64,000 bases of DNA from Yanghanlia caeni (GTDB lineage Bacteria; Pseudomonadota; Gammaproteobacteria; Burkholderiales; Burkholderiaceae_B), in assembly GCA_030733815.1 (NCBI GenBank), contig JAUZQE010000008.1, positions 1-64,000 on the forward strand. The letters run 5' to 3'. The notes beneath the pieces are model-generated. The model was not told the DNA's origin, did not search any database, and saw nothing but the letters and a program-made list of their open reading frames with translations. How positions within the stretch are numbered: the first letter of the stretch is position 1; every line of letters starts with the position of its first letter. Positions 8,836 through 17,802 of the stretch are shown here, piece after piece. Both the position numbers and the translations under genes were made by a program.

Positions 8836-9671
8836 TCCTCATGTTTGCTTCCGGAGCCCTTGTTGCATTGGCCACGTGGGTGGCTTTGCAGCGGGCGCAG
8901 CACGAGTACGCGCGCTATCGGGCGCGGTTCCGGCATCAGGCAGAGCGTGGGCTGGCCGATTTTTTCCTGTTTGTCGATCCGGCACAGCTATGGCTGGCCA
9001 CCCTCGCGTTAGCGGGTGCGGCCGGTGTGTTGCTATTTGCCGTGGGGCTGCCGTTTTCGCTGGCAGCATTGGTCGCCGCGGCCTGCCTTGCCATGCCGCG
9101 CGTCGCCCTCGGTTGGGCGCGCCGCCGGCGGCTGGCACGCATCGACGCGCAGCTTCCCGACTTTCTGCTCGCATTGGCCGGAGCGTTGCGTTCCGGGTCG
9201 GGCCTGCAGTCGGGCTTGCGCCTGGTCGTGCAACACACATCGCCGCCGATCGCGCACGAGCTTCATCTGCTTCTCAAGCAACAACGCTTGGGGCTCACGT
9301 TCGACGACGCCCTTGACGCCCTGCAACGACGCGTCGACACCGAAGCCGTGGGGCTGGTCGTGGCGGCCATCAAGGTGGCAGGGCAAACGGGCGGCAGTCT
9401 TGCGGAAACGCTCGAACGCATCTCGGCCACGCTGCGCACTCGCCATCAGTTGCTGGGGCGCATACGCGCACTGACCGCCCAGGGGCGCATGCAGGCCTGG
9501 ATCATGGCGGCCTTGCCGGTAATACTTGCCGTCGCGCTGCATGCCATCGATCCCGCATCAATGTCACTGCTGTGGCGCACTGCGCAAGGCTGGGCGTTAA
9601 TGGGTCTGATTGGCGTACTGGAAGTGGCCGGCATCATGCTTGTGCGGCGCATCGTGCGCATCGACGTTTGA
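8823..9671 (+). CDS. tadB: TadB-like inner-membrane platform protein
   Basis: 282-residue protein of the type II secretion F superfamily. An N-terminal membrane helix, two further helices (about residues 55-95), a cytoplasmic T2SSF domain (RIDAQLPDFLLALAGALRSG ... VAGQTGGSLAETLERIS) and C-terminal helices match TadB. With TadC it forms the membrane platform driven by the CpaF ATPase. The ATG at 8823 overlaps the end of cpaF by 13 bases and follows AGAGGCGG; starting earlier would add a charged extension before the first helix. Confidence 0.87.
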   Translation: MALVILMFASGALVALATWVALQRAQHEYARYRARFRHQAERGLADFFLFVDPAQLWLATLALAGAAGVLLFAVGLPFSLAALVAAACLAMPRVALGWARRRRLARIDAQLPDFLLALAGALRSGSGLQSGLRLVVQHTSPPIAHELHLLLKQQRLGLTFDDALDALQRRVDTEAVGLVVAAIKVAGQTGGSLAETLERISATLRTRHQLLGRIRALTAQGRMQAWIMAALPVILAVALHAIDPASMSLLWRTAQGWALMGLIGVLEVAGIMLVRRIVRIDV

Positions 9672-9756
9672 GCCATGCCAGCGCAGATGCCGAATCCAGA
9701 GTGTGGACGCGGTCGGTTGAGACGTCCGATTTCGGCCCCGGCAGGAGGTAGCTACG

Positions 9757-10620
9757 ATGTGGATATGGATCAGCATGGCTTGTGCGGCACTTTCGCTGTA
9801 CCTGCTGGCCTGGTGGCTGGGCAGACCTTACGCCGTGGCCAACGAATCGCTGGCCCGACCAAAGCGCATGGCATTGAGCCTGATGTGGCCCTGGGTCGAT
9901 GCCGTGGCTCACGCGTGCGGCCCCTTCATGACATGGCGCCAGCGCCGCCACTTGCAGCAGTTGCTGCAGCGGGCCGGGGCCCACGCGCCATGGTCGCCGC
10001 AGCACTTGTGCGCGCTTCAGATCATTCTTGGCGCAATGGCCGGCGGCCTTGCCATGCTGATGCTGCACGAAGCTCTTTCTGCAGCCACGCTGCTCGTGTT
10101 CGTTTCTGCTTCGGCGGCACCCGCCGCACTGTGGCCCGTTGCGCGGCTGCGGCGCCGCATACGGGTGCGCAGGCAGGCCATGTTGCGCCAGCTGCCGTTC
10201 ATGCTCGACATGGTCACGTTGTGCGTCGAGGCCGGGTTGAACCTGCACGGTGCGCTAAGGCAGGTGGCGAGCCACGGGCCGGGCGGAGCGTTGTACGACG
10301 AACTGCACCGCATGCTTTCCGATATCCGCACCGGTGCGCCTCAACGCACCGCATTGCTGCAGTGGGCTCAACGCTGCGAACTGCGTGAGCTGCATTATTT
10401 CGTCTCGGCGGTGGCGCAGGCCGAACAGTCCGGCATGAGTTTGGGGCCGGTGTTGCGCGCCCAGGCCGGTCAGCGTCGTAGTGAACGCTTTCAGCGGGCG
10501 GAAAAACTGGCGCTCGAAGCGCCCGTGAAACTCATGTTTCCGCTCATCACCTGCATCTTTCCGTGTTCGTTTCTGATCATTGCGGTGCCCATCGCTGCCA
10601 AGTTCATGGCGCTGGCGTGA
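9757..10620 (+). CDS. tadC: TadC-like inner-membrane platform protein
   Basis: 287 residues, the second T2SSF-family platform protein. It has an N-terminal helix, a pair of helices near residues 85-125, a cytoplasmic domain beginning RQLPFMLDMVTLCVEAGLN, the typical QAEQSGMSLGPVLRAQA block and a C-terminal hydrophobic segment. The ATG is preceded by GGAGG (about 9744-9748). An 85-base gap separates it from tadB, the largest gap inside the locus; no separate small gene is apparent there. Confidence 0.87.
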   Translation: MWIWISMACAALSLYLLAWWLGRPYAVANESLARPKRMALSLMWPWVDAVAHACGPFMTWRQRRHLQQLLQRAGAHAPWSPQHLCALQIILGAMAGGLAMLMLHEALSAATLLVFVSASAAPAALWPVARLRRRIRVRRQAMLRQLPFMLDMVTLCVEAGLNLHGALRQVASHGPGGALYDELHRMLSDIRTGAPQRTALLQWAQRCELRELHYFVSAVAQAEQSGMSLGPVLRAQAGQRRSERFQRAEKLALEAPVKLMFPLITCIFPCSFLIIAVPIAAKFMALA

Positions 10621-10624
10621 TGCC

Positions 10625-10987
10625 ATGACAGCGGCGGCTGATGCCATGACAGCGCCGCTGCGCCTGCGCGTCGCCGACACCTTTTCGAAGCGGCTGCTGG
10701 GGCTGCACGCAGGGCGGTCGCTCGCGCCCGATGAAGGGTTGCTGCTGGTGCCGTGTCGCGCCGTACACACGTTCTTCATGCGTCGTGCGATTGACGTGGT
10801 GTTCATCGACGCCCGAGGCGGCGTCCGAAGCTGTATACACGCCGTCTCGCCATGGCGCATGGTGGCCGACCCGCACGCCCGTATGGTTCTCGAGCTTCCG
10901 GCCGGCTACTGCCGGAATCATCCCGATTATCCGCAACGCATCCATGCTGCATTGCAGCTCAGGGTAAGTCCGCGCTTGCCGGTCTGA
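10625..10987 (+). CDS. DUF192-family protein
   Basis: 120 residues matching the DUF192 family: RVADTFSKRLLGLHAGRSL, a conserved GLLLVPCRAVHTFFMRRAIDVVFID block and an ELPAGYC end. Function is unknown; many relatives are exported, but this copy has no clear signal peptide. It starts five bases after tadC stops, so it is probably co-transcribed with the Tad-like operon and may be its last gene. A second in-frame ATG at 10646 is possible. The translated product would be similar either way. Confidence 0.75.
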   Translation: MTAAADAMTAPLRLRVADTFSKRLLGLHAGRSLAPDEGLLLVPCRAVHTFFMRRAIDVVFIDARGGVRSCIHAVSPWRMVADPHARMVLELPAGYCRNHPDYPQRIHAALQLRVSPRLPV

Positions 10988-11092
10988 TGTGCTGTAAGGC
11001 ATTGTTTCAACCGAGCGCTTGATCGGGTGATGCACCCGCGCTCACATATACAAGCAGCGCTGATCGCGGCATATAACAACGAGGAGGCATCA

Positions 11093-12016
11093 GTGGCGAC
11101 AGTGGATCCTGTCCTGCGCGTGGACGGCCTTACGCTGGCATTCGGCGGCGTGAAGGCGTTGAATGGAGTCGGATTCGATGTCCGGCCGGGCTCCATCACC
11201 ACGGTCATCGGTCCGAACGGGGCCGGCAAAACCTCGCTTTTCAATACGATATCGGGCTTTTACCGACCCCAGTCGGGGTCGGTTTTCTTTGAAGGCCGCG
11301 ACATTACCCGCCTGCCCGCGCCCGCACGCGCCCGCCTGGGTCTGGCACGCAGTTTTCAGAACATTGCCTTGTTTCGCGGCATGTCGGTGCTCGACAACAT
11401 CAAGCTGGGGCGCCACTGCCAGCTCAAGACCAACATTTTCCAGAGCCTGTTTTATCTGGGCGCCGCCCGGCGCGAAGAAATGGAATTGCGTGCCGACATC
11501 GAAGCACGCATTATCGATTTTCTGGAAATCGACCACATTCGTCATGCGCCCGTGGCGGCGCTGCCTTACGGTCTGCAGAAGCGGGTGGAAATGGCCCGCG
11601 CCCTGGCCATGCAGCCGCGCGTGCTGATGCTGGATGAGCCCGTGGCCGGCATGAACCGGGAAGAAACCGAAGACATGGCGCGCTTCATCCTCGACGTGAA
11701 TGCCGAGTGGGGCGTGACCGTGCTGATGGTGGAGCACGACATGGGGCTGGTCATGGATCTCTCCGACCACGTGGTGGTGCTCAATTTCGGTCAGGTCATT
11801 GCCCAGGGCAAGCCGGCCGAGGTGCAGGGCAACCCCGAGGTGGTACGCGCCTACCTGGGCTCGGGCGACGTGACCGAGCTGCGCGAGCGGCTGCGTCGTG
11901 GCCGCGCGCAGGCACAGGCCGCGGGCGGCGCCAACGGTGCAGCGGGCGGCAACGCCAACGCGGGTCACGGTGTTACGCCGCGCGATGCGCATGCTCCGGC
12001 ACAGGAGGGCGTCTGA
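11093..12016 (+). CDS. livG: Branched-chain-type ABC transporter ATP-binding protein (LivG)
   Basis: 307-residue cytoplasmic ATPase of a HAAT/branched-chain-amino-acid-type importer. Walker A GPNGAGKTS, a LivG-type NTISGFYRPQSG stretch, a signature region read as LPYGLQKRVEMARAL, Walker B VLMLDEPVAGMN and the VEHDMGLVM His switch are all present. The GTG at 11093 is preferred because a full GAGGAGG (11081-11087) lies six bases upstream; an ATG at 11027 would add 22 residues. The C-terminal 40 residues are Ala/Gly-rich and unusual. First gene of a nine-gene run. Confidence 0.9.
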   Translation: MATVDPVLRVDGLTLAFGGVKALNGVGFDVRPGSITTVIGPNGAGKTSLFNTISGFYRPQSGSVFFEGRDITRLPAPARARLGLARSFQNIALFRGMSVLDNIKLGRHCQLKTNIFQSLFYLGAARREEMELRADIEARIIDFLEIDHIRHAPVAALPYGLQKRVEMARALAMQPRVLMLDEPVAGMNREETEDMARFILDVNAEWGVTVLMVEHDMGLVMDLSDHVVVLNFGQVIAQGKPAEVQGNPEVVRAYLGSGDVTELRERLRRGRAQAQAAGGANGAAGGNANAGHGVTPRDAHAPAQEGV

Positions 12017-12894
12017 TGGACTGGCTCTTTCTGTTCGAGGTCACGCTGGCCGGTATTGGCGGCGGCGGGCTGTATGCGCTGGCCGGGCTGGCATTCGTAA
12101 TGATCTACAAAGCCACGCGCGTTGTGAACCTGGCCATCGGCGAAATGCTGATGCTGGGTGCGTATGCGTTCTTTGCGTTTGCCGCGGGCATGAACTGGCC
12201 GGTACCCGTTGCGATCGTGGCCGCCATTGCGGTCAGCGCCGTGCTGGGCGGCGTGGTCGAGCGCGTTGCAATCCGCCCCATGCTGGGCGAATCGCCGATT
12301 TCGGTGTTCATGGTGACAGTAGGGCTGGGTTCGATCATGGTAGGCGTGGTCGAACTGATCTGGTCGGCTGATCAGCGCCGGCTGCCCGAGTTCATTCCGA
12401 ACGAACCGATCTTCCTGGGTGAAGCCTTCGTCTCGCCCAAGATTTTCTACAGCTTCCTGGTTGCGGTGCTGCTGGTGGCGGTAAGCCTGGCGGTGTTCCG
12501 CTGGTGGCGCGGCGGCGTGGCGCTGCGCGCAACGGCCATCGATCAGGCGGCGGCCTATGCCATGGGCATCAACGTGCCGCGCGTGTTTTCGCTCGCATGG
12601 ATTCTGGCGGCTGCACTTGCGGCGGTGGCGGGTATTGCGGTGGGCGCGATCGGGGGTATTTCGTCTTCCATGGGCATCTTCGGGCTGTCGGTGCTGGTGG
12701 TGGTGATCGTGGGCGGGCTCGACAGTGTGCTGGGCGCGCTGGTGGCCGGCCTGATGATCGGTGTGCTCGAGGCGTGGGCCGGCGCGTACCTGGGTGGTGA
12801 ATACAAACTGTTGGTGACGTTCCTGGTGCTGGTGGCGGTACTTATGGTGCGCCCGTACGGCCTGTTCGGCACCCAAGAGATAGAGAGGCTCTGA
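12016..12894 (+). CDS. livH: Branched-chain-type ABC permease (LivH)
   Basis: 292-residue inner-membrane permease. It has the LivH-type N-terminus (LAGIGGGGLYALAGLAFVMIYKATRV), NLAIGEMLMLGAY, and the EAA-like cytoplasmic loop GVALRATAIDQAAAYAMGINV. About eight membrane segments. The ATG at 12016 overlaps the livG stop (TGATG) and follows GGAGG. It pairs with LivM as the transmembrane channel. The substrate is set by the binding protein and is unknown. Confidence 0.9.
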   Translation: MDWLFLFEVTLAGIGGGGLYALAGLAFVMIYKATRVVNLAIGEMLMLGAYAFFAFAAGMNWPVPVAIVAAIAVSAVLGGVVERVAIRPMLGESPISVFMVTVGLGSIMVGVVELIWSADQRRLPEFIPNEPIFLGEAFVSPKIFYSFLVAVLLVAVSLAVFRWWRGGVALRATAIDQAAAYAMGINVPRVFSLAWILAAALAAVAGIAVGAIGGISSSMGIFGLSVLVVVIVGGLDSVLGALVAGLMIGVLEAWAGAYLGGEYKLLVTFLVLVAVLMVRPYGLFGTQEIERL

Positions 12895-12896
12895 GC

Positions 12897-13934
12897 ATGC
12901 GTATCGCTACGGCAAAGGAAAGCTATCAGCTCGACGAGGCCCTGTTCGATTCGGCCACGCAACGTACGTGGGCCGTGCTGCTGGGCGTTGCGCTGGTGCT
13001 GTACCCGTTTCTTGCCAGTGACTATTGGCTTTATCTCGCCTGCCTGGTGTCGATTCACGTTGCCAGCGCCACGGGCTTGAACATTCTTACCGGCTACACC
13101 GGCCTGGTGAGCCTGGGGCAGGCGGCCTTCATGGGACTGGGTGCCTATACGGTGGCGGTGCTTGAACACTATTTCGGCACGATGTTCCTGTTCAACCTGC
13201 TGGCCGGCGGCGTCGTGGCCATGCTGGGCGGCATCGTGGTGGGCATTCCGTCGCTGCGGGTAAAGGGGCTGTATCTGGCCATTGTCACCATTGCCGCATC
13301 GTTCCTCGCCCACTTCCTGTTCGTGAACTCGGGCTTCACGGGGGGCACGGGTGGCATGACGGTACCACCGGCGCAGGTCTTCGGCCTGGCGCTCGACACG
13401 TCGTTTCGCATTTACTGGCTGATCGTGCCGGTAACGGTGCTGATGGTGCTGGGTGCGGCAAACCTGTTTCGCACCCGCATCGGGCGCGCGTTCATTGCGA
13501 TCCGCGATCGCGATATCTCGGCCGAGGTGCTGGGCATTCCGCTGCTGCGCTACAAGCTGCTGTCGTTCGGCCTGTCGTCATTCTATGCCGGGGTGGCCGG
13601 CGGCCTGTGGGCGTATTTCTTCCGCGTGGTCACTCCGGAAAGCTTCCCCCTGATCATGTCTATTTTCTTCCTGGCCGCCATCATCGTGGGCGGCATGGGG
13701 TCGATTCTGGGCGGCATTCTGGGCGCCATCTTCATGACGATGGTGCCCGAGGTGCTGCGCATTATGGTCGGCTGGCTGCCGATCGAGGGCGACACACTGC
13801 AGTACGTCGCCCCGGTTCGCACGATCGTGTTCGGTCTGCTGATCGTGGGATTCCTGATTTTCGAACCGCACGGCCTCGCCGAAGTCTGGCGTCGGGTGCG
13901 GCGCTTCTTCCACCTGTGGCCGTTTCGCAATTAG
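12897..13934 (+). CDS. livM: Branched-chain-type ABC permease (LivM)
   Basis: 345-residue inner-membrane permease. It carries the LivM block ATGLNILTGYTGLVSLGQAAFMGLGAY and the cytoplasmic loop RIGRAFIAIRDRDISAEVLGI, with about nine or ten membrane segments and a basic C-terminus (VWRRVRRFF). The start lies two bases after livH ends. A 37-base gap, ending in an AGGAG site, separates it from the substrate-binding protein gene. Confidence 0.9.
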   Translation: MRIATAKESYQLDEALFDSATQRTWAVLLGVALVLYPFLASDYWLYLACLVSIHVASATGLNILTGYTGLVSLGQAAFMGLGAYTVAVLEHYFGTMFLFNLLAGGVVAMLGGIVVGIPSLRVKGLYLAIVTIAASFLAHFLFVNSGFTGGTGGMTVPPAQVFGLALDTSFRIYWLIVPVTVLMVLGAANLFRTRIGRAFIAIRDRDISAEVLGIPLLRYKLLSFGLSSFYAGVAGGLWAYFFRVVTPESFPLIMSIFFLAAIIVGGMGSILGGILGAIFMTMVPEVLRIMVGWLPIEGDTLQYVAPVRTIVFGLLIVGFLIFEPHGLAEVWRRVRRFFHLWPFRN

Positions 13935-13971
13935 GCGCGGCGGCTTCATATCCAACCGTCAGGAGCATCGC

Positions 13972-15162
13972 ATGAGTCACACCCTTACCAGAGTGCCCGC
14001 TTTTCTCAAGCGCTGGGCCGCACCCGTCGGGCTCTGCCTGGGCCTGTCGCTCGCATCGCTGTCACATGCGCAGGAGGGCGGCGAGATCGTTATCGGCGGT
14101 TCGATACCGATGAGCGGCGTTTTTGCCTTCGCGGGCGTGGGCATACATGCCGGTATCGGCGATTACGTGAAAATGATCAACGAGCAGGGTGGCATCGCCG
14201 GGCGCAAGGTCAGCTATGTGCCCGAAGACACCGGCTACAAGGTCGACGTGTCGGTGGCGGCATTCAAGAAGATCACCAGCCAGAATACGGTGAACCTGTA
14301 TTACGGCGACTCCACCGGTTTCTCGAAAACGATCAACCCGGAACTGGAGCGCATGGGCAACATTCTGATGACCGGTGCGTCGTTCGCCACCGAAATCAAC
14401 GACCCCGAGAAGTTCCCCGCGCAGTTCCTGGTGGGCCCCGACTACACCGAGATGTTCGGCATTCTGCTGAAATACATCGCCAATGAAAAACCCGGCGCCA
14501 CGGTGGCCTTCGTGTATTCCGATACCGAGTTCGGACGCGACCCCATTGAAACCTCGCGCAAGCGGGCCGAGGAGCTGGGTCTCAAGGTGGGTGCCGAAAT
14601 CATGACGCCCCCGGGCAGTGTCGACGTCTCGACCGAGGTGCTCAAGCTGCGCCGCGCCAATCCCGACTACACCATCTTCCACGGCTACGTGCTCGCCCCG
14701 ATTCCCGAGTTCATCGCGCAGGGCAAGCAGATGGGCTTGAAGAGCCGCTACATGGGCACGTTCTGGACGATGGACAACTCCACCGTCATGAAAATGGGCG
14801 AGAACGCCGACGGCTTCATGGGCGTGATGCCGTTCCGCTACTACTACGACGAGGAAGAGGCACCGATGCTGGCGAAGATTCGCGAAATGCGCCCGGAATA
14901 CCAGAGCACCGCCTACATGCAGGGCTTCATGGCCGCCATGCTCATGACCGAAGCCGCCAAGCGCACGCTGGAAGCCGGCAAGGAACTGACCTCGGCCAAT
15001 CTCAAGGCCAGCCTGCAGTCGATTCAGAATTTCGACACGGGCGGCATCATCGGCATTCCCATTTCCGTGAAGGGCAACTCCGTGCCGGTGGGGCGCATCT
15101 ATCGGGCTGATTATGCCGCCAAGAAGATGGTGCCCGCGTCCGACTGGATCGTGCTCGACTGA
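13972..15162 (+). CDS. ABC transporter substrate-binding protein, branched-chain type
   Basis: 396-residue periplasmic binding protein. A signal peptide (about residues 1-33, ending SLSHAQ) precedes a type-1 periplasmic fold: IVIGGSIPMSGVFAFAG, the YGDSTGFSKTINPEL region and ATVAFVYSDTEFGRD. Its place between livM and livF, next to acyl-CoA activation genes, suggests it binds a carboxylate later activated to a CoA ester rather than leucine (inference). The ATG follows AGGAG at 13961-13965. Confidence 0.88.
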   Translation: MSHTLTRVPAFLKRWAAPVGLCLGLSLASLSHAQEGGEIVIGGSIPMSGVFAFAGVGIHAGIGDYVKMINEQGGIAGRKVSYVPEDTGYKVDVSVAAFKKITSQNTVNLYYGDSTGFSKTINPELERMGNILMTGASFATEINDPEKFPAQFLVGPDYTEMFGILLKYIANEKPGATVAFVYSDTEFGRDPIETSRKRAEELGLKVGAEIMTPPGSVDVSTEVLKLRRANPDYTIFHGYVLAPIPEFIAQGKQMGLKSRYMGTFWTMDNSTVMKMGENADGFMGVMPFRYYYDEEEAPMLAKIREMRPEYQSTAYMQGFMAAMLMTEAAKRTLEAGKELTSANLKASLQSIQNFDTGGIIGIPISVKGNSVPVGRIYRADYAAKKMVPASDWIVLD

Positions 15163-15173
15163 GAGGGGGTGCA

Positions 15174-15971
15174 ATGATCCTCGAGCTGAACAACATCGAG
15201 GTGGTCTACAACAAGGTCGTGCAGGTCTTGCGCGGCCTGTCGCTCAGCGTGCCCAGCGGCCAGGTGGTGGCGCTGCTGGGCAGCAACGGCGCCGGCAAGT
15301 CCACGACGCTCAAGGCCATTTCACGGCTGCTCGAGCTGGAAGACGGCGAGCTCGTGAGCGGGCGCATCACCTACGATGGCCGCGACGTGGGGGGCCTGCC
15401 CCCCCAGGCCCTGGTGCGCAGCGGCATGAGCCATGTCATGGAGGGGCGGCGGGTGTTCGAGGATCTGACGGTCGAAGAAAACCTGGTGGCCGCCACCTAC
15501 GCACTGGAGGGTCGCAGGGCGGTACGCGCCGACTTCGATATGGTGTACGAGTACTTTCCACGCCTGCATGAGCGGCGCAAGGGCCTGGCCGGTTACCTGT
15601 CGGGTGGCGAGCAGCAGATGCTGGCCATCGGGCGCGCACTCATCGCCCGGCCCCGGCTCATGCTGCTTGACGAGCCGTCGCTGGGCTTGTCGCCCGTGCT
15701 GGTGGAAAACATCTTCGGCATCATCGCCCGCATCAATGCCGAGCAGGGCACGGCCATGCTGCTGGTCGAGCAGAATGCGTCGGTGGCGCTGGCGATTGCC
15801 GATTACGGCTACATCATGGAAATGGGCAAGGTCGTGATCGATGGCACGGCCGAGCGCCTGGCGGGCGACGCCGACGTGCGCGAGTTTTACCTTGGCATGG
15901 GCGGCGGCGGCGAACGGCGCAGCTTCCGCGACGTCAAGCACTACAAGCGCAGAAAGCGCTGGCTTTCATGA
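15174..15971 (+). CDS. livF: Branched-chain-type ABC transporter ATP-binding protein (LivF)
   Basis: 265-residue second ATPase of the importer. Walker A GSNGAGKST, signature YLSGGEQQMLAIGRAL, Walker B LMLLDEPSLGLSP and the switch VEQNA are intact; the ENLVAATYAL stretch is LivF-like. The C-terminus has a basic extension (FRDVKHYKRRKRW) beyond the usual end. It begins 11 bases after the binding-protein gene, and the synthetase gene begins ten bases after it ends, so it is probably co-transcribed with both. Confidence 0.9.
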   Translation: MILELNNIEVVYNKVVQVLRGLSLSVPSGQVVALLGSNGAGKSTTLKAISRLLELEDGELVSGRITYDGRDVGGLPPQALVRSGMSHVMEGRRVFEDLTVEENLVAATYALEGRRAVRADFDMVYEYFPRLHERRKGLAGYLSGGEQQMLAIGRALIARPRLMLLDEPSLGLSPVLVENIFGIIARINAEQGTAMLLVEQNASVALAIADYGYIMEMGKVVIDGTAERLAGDADVREFYLGMGGGGERRSFRDVKHYKRRKRWLS

Positions 15972-15981
15972 GGCCGGGAAC

Positions 15982-17802
15982 ATGGCACACGTTTCATTTC
16001 AACCCGCCGACCTGACCCTGCCGCAGATGCTGCGTGAGCGGGCGGCGCAGACGCCCGGGCGCATCGCGATCCGGCAGAAGGATTTCGGCATCTGGAACCC
16101 CTATACCTGGGCCGATTACTGGCAGCGTGCCTGCCATGTGGGGCTGGGCATGCACGCCCTGGGTCTCGAGCCCGGCGGGCATGTGGGCGTCATTTCCGAG
16201 AACCGCCTGGAATGGGTGCTGGCGCAAATGGGTGCCGGCGCAGTGGCGGCGGTGACGGTCGGGGTGTACCCCACGAGCCCGGCCGCCGAAGCCAGTTACG
16301 TGCTGGCGCACGCCGATGTCGAGCTCGTGGTCTGCGAAGACCAGGAGCAGGCGGAAAAGGTGCTGGAATCGCTGGAGCTGCTGCCGCGACTCAAGCGGAT
16401 CGTGGTGGTGGAAACCAAGGGTTTTCGCAATTACCCCGAAACGCTTCGCGACCGCATCTGCAGCTTCGCCGAGATGGAAGCGCTGGGCCGCGAACGCGCC
16501 GCCACGCACGGCGGCCTGATCGACGAGGTGCTGAGCCGTCAGACGCTGGATGACGTGGGGCTCATGATTTACACGTCCGGCTCCACGGGCAAGCCCAAGG
16601 GCGCCATGATCACGTACCGCAACATGCGGGCGGTCGTGCCCGGCATCGTCGATCGCCTCGAGCTTACGGGCGACGCACGCCACCTGTCATACCTGCCACT
16701 GTGCCATGTGGCCGAACAGATGCTCACCACCTTCGTGCCCATTTACCTGGGCTCCCAGGTCAATTTTGGCGAATCGCTGCGCACCGTGCAGGAGGATCTG
16801 CGCGAGGTGGCCCCCACGCTGTTTCTGGGAGTGCCACGCATCTGGGAAAAGCTGTATGCGGCCATTACGATCAAGATGCAGGAAGCGCACGCCCCGGTGC
16901 GTGCGCTGTACGAGCGGGCGCTGGCGGCGTGCGAACCGTTTGCCCATAAGTCGGCGGCGCAGCGTACGCTGCGCGAACGGCTCACCTACGGCTTCTGGTA
17001 CTGGCTGGTATTGCGGGCATTGCTGAATTTCATCGGGCTGCGCAAGGCCACGGTTGCGCTCACCGGTGCGGCACCCATCTCGCCGGCAGTAATCCGCTAT
17101 TTCCGAACGCTGGGGGTACCGCTCATTGAAGTCTACGGGCTCACCGAATCCACCGGCATGATTCTGGGGCAGCCCTTGAACGATGTGCGCTGGGGGTCGG
17201 TGGGCACGGCCACCACGGGCGTGGAATGCCGGGTCGGCGATGCGGGCGAACTGCTGGTGCGCGGCGATATTGTCTTCGCCGGCTACTACAAGAGCCCCGA
17301 ACAGACGGCCTCGGTCATCAAGGATGGCTGGCTGCTTACCGGCGACGTCGTGCGCGAAGACAACGGGGCCTTTTATATCGTTGACCGCCTGAAAGACGTG
17401 ATGATCACGGCGGGCGGCAAGAACCTCACGCCTTCCGAAATCGAGAACGCAGTGAAGGCAAGCCCCTACGTGAAGGAATGCATCATTGTGGCCGACCGGC
17501 GCAAGTTCGTGGCGGCACTGATCCAGATCGACTTCGAAACGGTGTCGAAATGGGCGGAGTCCAACGGTATTGCCTTCACGCATTTCCGGTCGCTGACCGA
17601 AAACCCCGAGGTGCGGGCACTGATCGACGCCGAAGTGCAGAAAGCCAACTCGCAGCTTGCCGAGGTGGCGCGCATCCGGCGCTTCCACCTGCTGACCAAG
17701 GAACTCGACCACGATGACGGCGAGGTGACGGCCACCATGAAAGTGCGGCGCGCCATCATCTACGAAACCTATCAATCCGAAATCGAGGCACTGTACGCAT
17801 GA
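15982..17802 (+). CDS. AMP-forming acyl-CoA synthetase
   Basis: 606-residue ANL-superfamily enzyme that activates a carboxylic acid to its CoA thioester through an acyl-adenylate. The P-loop YTSGSTGKPKGAM, the EVYGLTEST motif, GWLLTGDVV and the DRLKDVMITAGGKNLTPSEIE hinge/Lys region are present. Overall it resembles the long-chain (FAA1-like) subgroup, but substrate length cannot be judged. The ATG at 15982 gives a normal N-terminus; it lies ten bases after livF. It overlaps the TetR gene by four bases. Confidence 0.88.
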   Translation: MAHVSFQPADLTLPQMLRERAAQTPGRIAIRQKDFGIWNPYTWADYWQRACHVGLGMHALGLEPGGHVGVISENRLEWVLAQMGAGAVAAVTVGVYPTSPAAEASYVLAHADVELVVCEDQEQAEKVLESLELLPRLKRIVVVETKGFRNYPETLRDRICSFAEMEALGRERAATHGGLIDEVLSRQTLDDVGLMIYTSGSTGKPKGAMITYRNMRAVVPGIVDRLELTGDARHLSYLPLCHVAEQMLTTFVPIYLGSQVNFGESLRTVQEDLREVAPTLFLGVPRIWEKLYAAITIKMQEAHAPVRALYERALAACEPFAHKSAAQRTLRERLTYGFWYWLVLRALLNFIGLRKATVALTGAAPISPAVIRYFRTLGVPLIEVYGLTESTGMILGQPLNDVRWGSVGTATTGVECRVGDAGELLVRGDIVFAGYYKSPEQTASVIKDGWLLTGDVVREDNGAFYIVDRLKDVMITAGGKNLTPSEIENAVKASPYVKECIIVADRRKFVAALIQIDFETVSKWAESNGIAFTHFRSLTENPEVRALIDAEVQKANSQLAEVARIRRFHLLTKELDHDDGEVTATMKVRRAIIYETYQSEIEALYA

